Source of the DNA: Coprinellus micaceus
Lineage: Eukaryota; Basidiomycota; Agaricomycetes; Agaricales; Psathyrellaceae
DNA length: 64,000 nt
NCBI GenBank assembly: GCA_951394405.1
Contig: OX596334.1
Span: forward strand, 4,216,001 to 4,280,000
Direction: 5' to 3'
Below are positions 12,460 to 22,707 of this stretch, piece by piece; within the stretch, counting starts at the first letter, position 1, and every line of letters begins with the position of its first letter. A model generated the notes under the pieces. It searched no databases, was not told the DNA's origin, and saw only the letters and a list, made by a program, of their open reading frames with translations. A program made the translations under genes and the position numbers.

Positions 12460-13554
12460 TCAATTTGGCAAGGTTAAGTCAATGAATTCGTGGGTAACCC
12501 TTCTCCTCTTGGAAGGGCCTTCTCCGCGGTCAACTGCTTCCATCCCAGTTGGACCATCGTCGTCAGTGAGGTCGATAAATCCCGGGTCAGTCATCTCGGT
12601 TTGGCTCGACGGTCCAGCGCTCTGGCAATCATCTTCGGTGAGGTCAACAACAGAATGGGACTGTTCCAGCCAATTGAGGTCTCGCAAGGCGTTGCCCGTC
12701 GGCTCGAACCACTCGATGTTATCCTTGTGTGGGCGCCTATCTAAATGGTGCTCACTTTGCTCTGGGGCTGCTCGGACCATCCTACTCTCTGTCCTCTGGT
12801 CCCCACTCACCGTTGCAACTGCCTTCCCTTTACCCTTCCCTTTTGTTTTCGCAGTACCCCCAACCTTGGATACCCACGTAGGAAGAAGCACGGAAGGCAC
12901 CCATACCTCCACCACACCATCGGGCTCAGCCTTTATATCCCCTAGCGCACCAGTCTCACCAGTCTCACTGACCATTGCGTCAACCAGGTCAGCTTCGCGA
13001 ACGTGCAAGCGACCTTCGACCTGGCCAGAGGCCGTCTTCGTTCGTCTTGTCTTCAATCGACACCACTTGATTTGCAGACGATGAGCAGACGTGCCGAAGG
13101 TGTGGTCAGTTGGGTCCCAAGTGCATTGGGCCTATTGGGATGCATACAGTAAGTGTCGTTATCATAGGACTTCTATTCTACTCACCGAGAGCATCAGCCT
13201 TAATATTATACCCTCCCATAGATTTCTCCGCAAAACTCCCACTAATGTGCTCGAGTCTGACCAACCCAGCCGGGTACGACAAAAATTGATGATTCCCCGG
13301 GGGTTGGGCTGCTCAACTGTCCTCCACCTTCGACTGTCTGGCTGGTAGTCGGGAAACACGAAGGAGGTTGCCGGATCGATGTAGTTCTTGATCGTCTCGA
13401 GCGATGGGAAGCTTGATGTGCTTTGGAGGAGTGATTTACGTAGATTGGTGGGCAAGGGGGGAGCGGCAGCATCGTTGGCAAAGAATTCAGAAAGGAGGTT
13501 CCTCCAGCGAGTGACGACAAGTCCTTGTTCTTCGTCAGACTTTGCCGACTTCAT
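12460..13554 (-). pseudogene. 5'-truncated GEN1/Yen1-like (XPG family) fragment
   Basis: Exons 13554-13186 and 13131-12460 splice in frame to 346 residues from the first ATG (MKSAKSDEEQG). The N-terminal part matches the segment after the nuclease core in fungal GEN1/Yen1-like Holliday-junction resolvases: VVTRWRNLLSEFFAND, SFPSLETIKNYIDPATS, then INFCRTRLGWSD and NLWEGIILRLML. The tail is disordered, with a basic KTKGKGKGK patch and three SUMO-interaction-like motifs (SVVDLTEDD, FIDLTDDD, FIDLTLPN). The XPG-N and XPG-I catalytic regions are absent upstream. Just 5' of the ATG, another frame reads GNTAQGLRRLA while the ATG frame reads GIGDTLYEGM. These look like adjacent pieces of the family's helix-hairpin-helix region broken by a frameshift. 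It is likely a decayed or partial copy. It could instead be a short expressed gene for the C-terminal domain. Confidence 0.55.
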
Positions 13555-14015
13555 TCCCTCATAGAGAGTGTCTCCAATGCCAGACGTCGCAAGCCTTGTG
13601 CTGTGTTACCTGGCGTTACCTCCGCTGAATGGCACCCATGGATATATTCTGTGTATCCTTCAACTGAGGTTGATGTAAATCAACCTTTGATCGACCCGCG
13701 CAATTGGCGCCTGTTGAACGGCTGAATAACAACCATTCCGGCTTCCAGTTCGCACTAGGGACTCTGGAACCTAACCATGCTTAAGCTTAAGCTGCAATAA
13801 AGACGTATTGACGTAGTACAAGGGTGTTTTCAGCCAATTTCGAGGTATACAAGATTGAAGTACTCGATCGAATATTCAAGGGGAAGAAACGAGAAATGGG
13901 TAGCCTATACTGTCGACTAGTTCACCTTCAAAAACGCCATCGTAACACAACCAAAAGTCCACTTGACAGACCCTCCCCAGGCGTTATGCTTGGCCCCGAC
14001 GTGCGCTAGAGGTTC

Positions 14016-14456
14016 CTACCCAAACCGGGGGCTCATAGAGGAGTTGAGGAGAGGCACTCCCAACAACAAGCGTCGAACGCTCTCCTGCATAGAGACTCTT
14101 AGAAACCCCCAGATACAGAAGGCACAGATGAGGCCGAGCGCGATATCGCGAAAATTCGGAAATTGAACACCTGTTCCACAGAGTAAGACGTTGAAGAGGG
14201 TTTTGAAAAATAACTCGAAAGGGAAGTCGGCCGTGGATTCCGTAGCAATGCCTGCAAAGACAAGCGCGAGAGCCGTGGAATAGGTGGTTGGGTACACGAC
14301 TGCAGCCCGATTAGGAGGAGCATTGACCGAGAAGCTCGAGTTTGGGTGTGAGGGTAAAGGGCTGAGCGGTTCTTCTTCCTCGGAGATGGTCGTCAGAGGT
14401 TGCCCATGCTTGTACCTGGGAACCGAGCCCGTCGATGGTCGTAAAAGGCGGACCAT
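14016..14456 (-). CDS. Small predicted membrane protein
   Basis: This is a single-exon frame of 146 residues starting MVRLLRPSTGSVPR. The first 60 residues are polar and Ser/Pro/Glu-rich (TTISEEEEPLSPLPSHP). Two hydrophobic stretches follow, around TTYSTALALVFAGIA and DIALGLICAFCIWGF, with an amphipathic segment between them. This fits two membrane helices and a short basic tail. No family is recognised. Support is the ATG-anchored frame and the clear segregation of polar and hydrophobic parts. There is no intron to confirm it. Confidence 0.45.
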   Translation of the reverse strand: MVRLLRPSTGSVPRYKHGQPLTTISEEEEPLSPLPSHPNSSFSVNAPPNRAAVVYPTTYSTALALVFAGIATESTADFPFELFFKTLFNVLLCGTGVQFPNFRDIALGLICAFCIWGFLRVSMQESVRRLLLGVPLLNSSMSPRFG

Positions 14457-16553
14457 TTGGAGTTGAGTATGGGTGCTGTGACGCGGATGGAGGAAACGGC
14501 TCACCGCACGCTGCCAGTATCTCTGAAGTGACTGCTGGTGTAAGGAGGAGCGAGTGGCAGGGCTAAGCTTGGGGGAATTATGGAGAATGTATAGTTGTCC
14601 TTTATATTGGGAAATGCAAGGGGGTACCGTTGAGCGTTGAGAAAGCACGAGATGTCGCTGCCACAGAGTGAAAGAAGTGTCAAACTGGGGACGGCAGACT
14701 TGGCAGCTCGTCTTTCATGGCACACAAAGGGGTACACCGTGACTCAATAAGCAAGTCAAAATGAGGGCGCCCGGAACCAGCGAGCGCATATAGTAGCGAA
14801 TCGGATCTGGCGGATGGGTGAAGAGAAGATGGCGGAGGTCGAAATCTGGGAGACATCCCACCGCGACAATTGCACCAAACAGGGTAAGAGACCGCATCAT
14901 TGCGTGACGACTCCCGATTCGGTAACTGCGGGCGGGCGGCATTGGCAGGTTGCGCCACAGCTGTCAGGTTGCTATCACCGCTTTCTTGCTTCCCTCGATG
15001 TCAGCAAGGTCGTGCGTAGCCAACCCCGGCATCGACTCCTCGAGTCGGAACCGGAAGCGGGTGCACCGAGCGCTTGGTCAAGGTGAGCTCTTCGTTTTCT
15101 CTTCTCATTACAGTTCCGTGTAGCATACCTGCTTCTATGTGCTCCTCTCCCCAGATGCTGTCCTCCAACCATTTTATTTGACCCTTCCATTCGCTACGTG
15201 AAGATATTCTCGCTTTGGTGCTAATGAGCTTTGCGACACATCTACTAGCCAAGCGACACATGGATCGTGTGTGACGACAGCCGGGGAAGGGACGCTGCGA
15301 CTACCTGCCGAGGCCCGACCCCCATCGAATACGCGAGGAGCAGCTGGACCCCCCTTCGCCCCTCATCCCGCTGCGAGTCAGGTTCTGACGGGCTTCGAAC
15401 GCAGTCAAGGATAGCCTGGACATGCCGGTGACTGAAAGGAACGCTGGCCGATGCGAAAGGGTTTGAATGGGTGTGCTGAGGGAACGAGGCTATCTTGTGT
15501 AGTTGAAAGAGGGGAGCCAGGGCGGGATTGAGTGTGTGTGGTAGTAGAATCCGGGGGTTCACCTAGCGGCTAGAGATCACCGTGTTGGGAACGGTGAGTT
15601 CACTCCGTTGCTTTCTTGACGATCTTCCTCTAACCAACCACCCGAGTGCACAGTGACCTTCCATGCACATTCCATTCCCCCTTTACACCCTTTGCTTCTC
15701 GTTTTCGGTCCCCTACGACATGCTTTGGCAGGTCCATTGTGAATTTCTTCGCATATTCGGCCCAATTATTCACTACATTATCTTGACGCTTTGACTCCTT
15801 GCCTTCCAACCCTTTCCTTCCCGCCTGTCACCGTCACTTCGCTCTCTCTCAGCTTCTTTCTTTTCACCTCACAGCGCAGAGCTATGACGATCGATTTCTA
15901 CACCAGGAGCCCGAGGGGGAGCTCAGCGTCAACGCAGGATCCGAAGTACGGTCGTCTGGCATTTTCCTCGCTCGACCTCGTTGTTTTGGCTTGGGACACC
16001 TTCCTTCCTGTGACCTCTGTACTCGGGGTTTCCCGAGACTCAAATCAGTCCTTCATTACTAGCCAATAGCTTCCCGAAATACGGCTCAATTTTGTTACTT
16101 CCCCTCTCGCTACCCCCCATGATTTGAGTACTATTTATTACCTACAAACTGCTATGAATCGTTCACTTTATTCGTCTGCTGCTCCACGGCTTACCCTGCC
16201 CAAAACGATGAAGAAATTTTCCCCTGGCCTCAGCTTCGCGTGTTTCCTCACTTGGCCTACCCATAGTGCGTCGCGCCTTTTTCTGTCGCTGAGTGGTCGA
16301 CGAGGTTGGCCGTTCGGACCGTTGGCGAGACAGCCTGTCTCGTCGAAGGTTAGCTCCAACGCTCACCGTGGGGGTGATTAGAGTGGCTCCAGGAAGGGCA
16401 CGATGGACGAACGGTGGCTCTACAAACGTGCTTAGCCCAACTGGGAGGCAGGGAGCCAAGGAGAAATTTAGTCAGTTGGGGAGTCATTACATGAACATAT
16501 CATGAACTATATTACAAGGAAGGGGGCGAATTACAATGCAGCACAGAAAATAA
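14457..16553. other. Gene-poor stretch
   Basis: Several 60-105 codon frames overlap on both strands (for example minus 15245-15562), but none shows a domain or a consistent set of splice sites. I looked here for the missing nuclease half of the GEN1-like fragment and did not find it. The right end is the 3' flank of the RBR gene. Confidence 0.4.
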
Positions 16554-18519
16554 TCATACGTCAAGTTTACGGCGCTGGCCATGCCCGTACTGTGTCACCG
16601 CCGTGGTATATGCTTCATTAACTTCGAGATCGTGGCGTTCTTCCACGTTGTCGTATAGAGGGCATTTGTTAGTGCCGGAAAGTATTCTGGGGGCGTAGGA
16701 TCGCTAGAAGTGTGGATAGTAGATGTTAGGGCGATGACGCAAAATATATGAACTAAACCACGTACGTTCTGGTCGAAATGTTCATACCCGTCTATTGCCT
16801 TCCTGCAAACATAGCAGGAGAATGTTCTGCAGTTCCTACACGCCATCTTATTGCACTGTGAAAAACCATTAGCGAGAAGAGTCTCAAATGATAACCAGAG
16901 CACACACCCCGCCTTCTTTGACGAACTCTAGAAGAACAACGTTGATCGTCAGATATCGACATTCTGTGTTTAATGTACATACACTCACTTGATTTACAAT
17001 TGGGGCAGGACCTCATCAAGGCGTTTGACATGGCCTCCTCAATGGCAAGCCTCCCTTCTTTCTCCTCACTCTCACATTCTTGAGGAGAATGATCCCGCTT
17101 CTTGCAAATGCGACAGCTAATCACACCGCATCCATCGACATTCCCGCAGCTAAACAGCCCGCTTTCCCTTACGGGAGCGTCCATGATGCAGGCCCATTCG
17201 CAGAATGGACACTCTTCCAGACCGTCGATGTCCGCATCCTTGAGGTCCTTCTGAAGCTTGAGGCGCTCGAAAAGGGAGAAGAGCTTTTCTGGGAGGAACT
17301 GGCGGAGCAGGGTGGTCGGGAAGGGGAAGTCGCAGCCGGAGGTCTTCAAGCATTTGAGATTAGGATCCTGGGCGCCTAGCTGATGCGCCGCATACTGGCA
17401 AAGGCAGCCTTGACAAAAGAGGTGATCCTTGACTTGCTCGTTGGCGCAGTGGGCCATCTCCACCAAAGAAAGCCTTTCAAAACAGCATCCGCACTCGGCG
17501 AGCTTCTCTTCTTCTGCTTCCGCGACGGAGCCATCGCCGTTGGCCTCCGCTACATCAGGGTGTCGAAGGGCCGTTTCTTGAATGTCTAAAACCTGTTCCA
17601 GAAGGAAATTGGCCACTTCAAAGCCGTATGTCGGAAGATTCAGGACGATCGAGGCTTCAAGGACCTCCCGATCGACGCCAGGCGCGAGGTCAAGGACTGC
17701 AGTCACGATTCGATCAACCTCCTCTTGGGTTATCAGGTCACTGGGAGCGGTTTCCTGTTGGGTTGTGGGGTCGTTCGCATCGTTGGCGCTCAGTGCATTG
17801 CCTCGAAGAACAGCCGAGCTGGGAGGGAAATCGTCGAGCATGATAGCATCCCCGTCATCGTCGAGAAGCCGATCTTGGCCCTGACTCGGTGAGGGCTCGT
17901 CTTGCTGGGCTCCTGCCGCCGAGACCTTTCCTACAAGTCCCTCCCGGCGCTCTGCAGCTCCGCTTCTGGATACTCTCACTTCGCGTGTAACTTCCCTGTG
18001 TCTTGACCCGTCCTCGCCGTTAACATCGCCCCGTTCAGGTTCTTCGACCATATTTCGAAGCTTCCTGCTCATCGGCTTTCGCGAACTCTGCTTCGTATGA
18101 GAGGGTATTCGGACTCCTCGTGGTCTGGTGTGTTCATCGTCGCTCGAATCGTGTACTTCGATGATTTCCACCCCAGGTGGAGGTGGTTGCCTTCGATTTG
18201 TCGGCATAGGGTCGTCATCACTCGAGTCAGATATGTCGATGATATCGCCTTGAAGGGGTGGTCGTCGTTGCCTCGTAGAAGTCGGAAGCGGCATTTCGGG
18301 CTGACGGCGCTTGCCACTTGCAGGGGGGACGCCTTCGGAGCGCCCCTGTCCCTGTGAGAGGGGTGGGTGGGTATGGGTGGTACTAGTTGCCCCATTTCGG
18401 GGAAGAGATGCTCGTTCGGCTCGCAAAGGTAGGTGATTGGTTTCTTCCTGGCTCGGGGGTGACCCGCTTGCAACCGCGTTAGAGTTGAGAGATTGCGCTT
18501 TGCGCTTGGAGGGTGACAT
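16554..18519 (-). CDS. RNF216/TRIAD3-like RBR E3 ubiquitin ligase
   Basis: Exons 18519-16989, 16927-16908, 16855-16766 and 16703-16554 join in frame to 596 residues. The start is the ATG of MSPSKRKAQS. The N-terminal third is disordered with two SUMO-interaction-like acidic motifs (GDIIDISDSSDDD about 91-103, VEIIEVHDSSDDE about 117-129). The catalytic RBR follows. RING1 is at about 343-396 (CGCCFERL...HLFCQGCLC). The IBR is at about 437-482 (CPFCEWAC...CRICKKRDHSPQEC). RING2 is at about 505-540 (CPNCKSKFVKEGGCNKMACRNC, shown here split by introns). The CNKMACRNC stretch holds the Cys where RBR ligases form the ubiquitin thioester. After RING2, GYEHFDQN and KCPLYDN match the RNF216-type tail. 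Substrates are unknown. The SIM-like motifs suggest possible recognition of SUMO-modified targets, which is inference. Confidence 0.88.
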
Positions 18520-21500
18520 GGGGCTTAGATGAAGGGTGAGTGACTGCGCCGTGTAGACCAATGTTCAATTACTCACACAGGTTCGGCGGCACACAGCAGG
18601 TGGGGGTATGTCGGTGCTTTGGACCTCTCGTAACGTTGGATGGCGATATAAAAGGTCGACGATTGGTGTGGCAACTCGGAGTCACACGCTCAGCGACGAT
18701 AACCAGGGGTGAATGGGGCGTACGGGTACCTTTGTTGCTGTGGCACGCAACCAGATGGTCGATGCTGTAAACGACAATACCCTCTCATTGTTCACCACTA
18801 ATCACGGCCGCTGAGATGGGAAGGTGATGTAACAGACCATACACCAAGTCAGAAACTACCGCAGTGCAATTGAAGTTCAAACTCGAACCAAACCTTCTCC
18901 GTCCCCCACACCCTCTTCGATCTTGGGATTCGTCCTTCGAGAACATACGATACTTCCCCGTCTTGATACCTACCCCCGATGACATGAAGGGCGGTACGTA
19001 CTGAAAGGCGATCGGAGCTGAGAATCATGTACGAAAGGCCCAAGTGGGGTCTGGGATCTGGAAGAGGACGGGTGTGAGATAGGATGCTAGAACACCGAGC
19101 CCAGCCTAATACTGACCGGACTATACCCAAGTGTGGAGCATACGAGTGATGTGTGTCGTTTCCTGGCCTCTCCTGTATGCCCCTAGGCCCACCGCCTCTT
19201 GCTCGCATCTCCATTTCCCCGTTTTCCCTGGGTCCCTCGTAGCCTCCTTGTGACCACCCCAATGTAAGCTCACATCCAGCACTTCTTCCTCACCAATCTG
19301 CAAATGAGGCGACTTTCATAAGCAACCTCTCGAGGCAGCATTCCGCATATCGTATCGTCATGAGGGAACCGCTCCGGGCTCGCAGCAGGACCTGGTGGGG
19401 TCGAAACTTGGAGCTCTCCGCAGCGCAGTGCCACGGCGAGACGAATGGGGGGAACCATTGATAGTTGACCTGGTAGTACAATCCGTAGGGATGGCTCAGT
19501 TTAGTTATGGCCCGCAGATGCGGAGCGTCCAATATCGCAGGCAAAAAATGCGTTTTGGACCTGATCACGAGTGAGTATGATAACTCTGGGAAAAAGGACG
19601 TTATACAACGCTCACAGAGGGGGTAAGAGGTATGGGGAGGACGGTGTAGGCCAATAGGTGAAGATCCCTCTCACCACGGCCGACATTGCTTGAACGAGAG
19701 TTGTCGGTTCTGGGTCTGATGTTGGCGTTGCAGGGCCGTCAGTGACGTAGACTGTAGCAGTCCACTTCAATACCAGGCTTGGAGGCATTGCTTGAAACTC
19801 GGGTACGTGGGGGTCCGGACACTCCCCAAACAGTGACGCTCGGTTGGATTTCAAGGAAGGGAACATGTTCGGGAATCACTGGCCCAATTCACCAGTGTGA
19901 AGCGAGGCCAAACCTTAGCCGAAGGACGGTGTTTGAAAGGAGTCCCGTGTGTTTCAAATAGCCCGTTGTTCAAGGATGCATGAACAGGTATAGGTGAGTG
20001 GTAGGTTAGACTAGTGGTGAATCCCTCCCCTCCAACGCCTTGACTAGATCGCCGGAAGGTAGTTTCCCAGGGCTCTATAGGTCGGTTTCTCTTGGTCGTC
20101 TAGGTGTGCTTCGGGAATGCTTGAAGGGGGCCCTGACCTCCAAGTCAGAGGAGCACTGAACTGTCTGGTAAGACTCACCGAAATCTTCACGGCTCGTCTT
20201 CCCTCATTTCACCCCATGTTGTACACCCTAGGCACCCTTCGTCCTCGCTGAGGAGTGTTCTGAAGCATGAATACTCTGCCCTCCGTCAACTTTAGTGGCA
20301 TCCAAGCCGGGGGTTTAATCTGAGCCCCCCTCGTCGTCCCGTAAGATTAGGTATGGGTGCTCGTCGAGTGTTGGTCTGGGGGAACGGGAATAGAGCAAGG
20401 CTGTTGGGCTGGGTCTATATCGAAGAAACGCTTTGTCGCAGGATTCGAGTTGAGAGACCTGATCATGAGAGATTTGGACCACAGTCTGCTAAGAAAGATG
20501 GATGGGTGAGGGAGAATGGCTATGATCGTGATCGTGGCCATGTGACAAGTGGTTGGGGCGGAGAGTCCCGGAGAATCAACCTTCTCGGTTTCTCCAACGC
20601 CGTCACCACTGGCAGAAAATCCCGCTCCTCATCATAAACTTACCTGCTGAGCTCACTTTGAGAGGTCCAATCGTGTATCGCAACCCAATTGCAACCCGGA
20701 CCATACGGGGCCCACGCTTTTAGTGGTACGTTTCACGCTTTTCTCCCGAGGAGAAGGTCGAATCCTGACATTCATGTAACCCAAGGCCTCAACGTCTCCC
20801 CCGACGTCAACCGGAAGGCCATCTTGGCACTCATGGCTAGGATGACAATCGACAGCCCTCAATGAGGATGAGCGGAGAGAGCAGAAAGAGCAAGGTGAAG
20901 AGGGTTGGTGCGGGAGGAGGTTGTGGCGGTCGTTAGAAGCTTAGTCTGGCCCATGTCGCGGCAGCGCTCAGGGGGAGGAGCTATGGAAGCTGCAGGATCC
21001 CCAAGACTAAATATCGAAATGAACCTAGATCGACCTCGGCGGCGATGGGAATGCACCTGGGAGAGAGGATAGCAGAGAAGTATGAGGAGCGGAGCTATGG
21101 ACGGCACCCAGCACGCTCCTGATACAGACTACAGTACGCTTGCAAATTTGGTTGACAAACGACGGATGTCTGACGTTCTGCGTAGTTCACTCATCCGAAG
21201 GCTTGTACCTCTGCTCCTAGCCCTCTACGATCCGCTGAACCTCGGCGATGCGCTATGTGAAATGGTTGCCCGCTCCCGCTTCTACCTCCGCCCTACTAGA
21301 CCTACGGAAGCGTCCTCAGCGCTCGTTCCACTCCTTCTACCTTCCCCATGGAATCCAGCTTACGCTTCGGTATACCTACGACGAATGGGGCTGAACCCTT
21401 GATGATTACAACTAGCCCTTGAACGTCCCCAAGGTCTTCATCCCGTGCTCCTCCCTTCTTGTCCTTACCTCACTGTTCAGCGTAGGTTAAACGTCTTCAC

Positions 21501-22707
21501 AGACCTGCCGAATTCCGGTCTGATCTGGTATAGTTGTACCACTGATGTCGTGATATCGAAGGGACCACCTGAAGAATGCGAACCAGAAATTTCTGCTAAC
21601 CGGTTTCCAGTGATTTCCCGGACGCTGAGGTCGACCTCCAATCCCATTAGCCATGTACGTCACTACCTCGCCGTCTCTCTTATCAGCTTCTAAATACAGG
21701 CGGATATGACGTCATGGTCGTTCTCCGTTGCAAGCGCCCGTCGAGCTTTGGATCGGACAGGTAAGCTGCGGTTTCTGTAGTTGTTGGAAAGTCCCGCTCA
21801 CCCGTCCCCAGCTGGGGTTGTAGGGCTGCAGCCGCGACAGCATCTCAGAGCTCGAAGATACGGCGTGTTGTATAGAAGCTAATACGCGACTACTATTCAG
21901 TGAAATGTATTGCCACTGCCAGGTGGAATTGCGAGCTTCCCATGAGGTTGCGTTGTGCTGTCAGGCTGGGCAGCTGCGAAAACCCAGATGAGCTGTCATT
22001 TGTTCCCGTCTGAATCCGCTTTGATGTGTGCTAATTGTCGTTTCCGAAAGTTCATCTGTGGCTCTGGGTACGGCGTATTCCCAGTTATTAAGCGCAACCG
22101 TCGACATCCTCTGGGCTGAGAACCGGACGGCGGGGACCACAGCAGCGACAAAGCAAGCTTATCCCCTCGGCACTCGACCTTCATTTCATGACGGGTCTAC
22201 CTCGCAGGTCTATTGCACAAGCTGTACTGAGGGGGTTGTTTATCGGGGTCATGTAGCGTGTTGATGAGGTCGTGTAATTTCAGCCCCGTTTCTTCTTTTC
22301 TTACTTCGCCGACCTCTGTTCACTGGAAATAACAAAGTTAATGCACTAGCGTACGTAGAAACGACCAGAGACTAGAATCTGCCTTTGCTATATTACCCCC
22401 GTTTTTAGATGTTTCGTACGCCCTCGCCCCCACAGCCTTCGCCGAATGCACCCTCAGTTCGCGGAGGAAGCCTGTCCTAAAATAGTGCCCTGTCAGGCTC
22501 GGCCTGTGTCCGAGTACGGCGACCTAATTCGGTAACGCCCGGAAACTTCAACACATGATCTCGACGCGTCTGAAAGATATTCTTTCTACTGACCCAACCT
22601 TCAACTCAGCCAATTCACAATGCGCCGCACAGGTTTTATCGGACAAAGAGCAGTGGCAAGAAAACAAAGAGCCCGGCGAATAAATCCAGCGACATCCAGG
22701 CTTCAAC
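18520..22707. other. Gene-poor stretch with small frames only
   Basis: About 4 kb hold no recognisable family. A minus-strand set of frames between 19866 and 18849 (starting MFPSLKSNRASLFGE) might be a poorly conserved multi-exon gene, but the splice chain could not be closed. A plus-strand frame at 21097-21402 is listed separately. A minus frame at 20859-21107 begins with a hydrophobic stretch (APLLILLCYPLSQ) that could be a signal peptide. No repeats or RNA genes were seen. Confidence 0.35.
21097..21402 (+). CDS. Short hypothetical ORF
   Basis: This ATG-started frame of 101 residues begins MDGTQHAPDTDYSTL. It contains a leucine-rich helical stretch (SSLIRRLVPLLLALYDPL) followed by LGDALCEMVARSRFY, and ends RRMGLNP. 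There is no recognised domain and no intron. The composition is protein-like, but the length is within what chance gives in this DNA. It may equally be part of a longer, unrecognised gene or non-coding. Confidence 0.22.
   Translation: MDGTQHAPDTDYSTLANLVDKRRMSDVLRSSLIRRLVPLLLALYDPLNLGDALCEMVARSRFYLRPTRPTEASSALVPLLLPSPWNPAYASVYLRRMGLNP

Noticed and set aside
12269..13084. 271-codon plus-strand frame antisense to the GEN1-like fragment
   Set aside because: No domain, and it crosses the intron and both exons of the minus-strand reading that has recognisable motifs.
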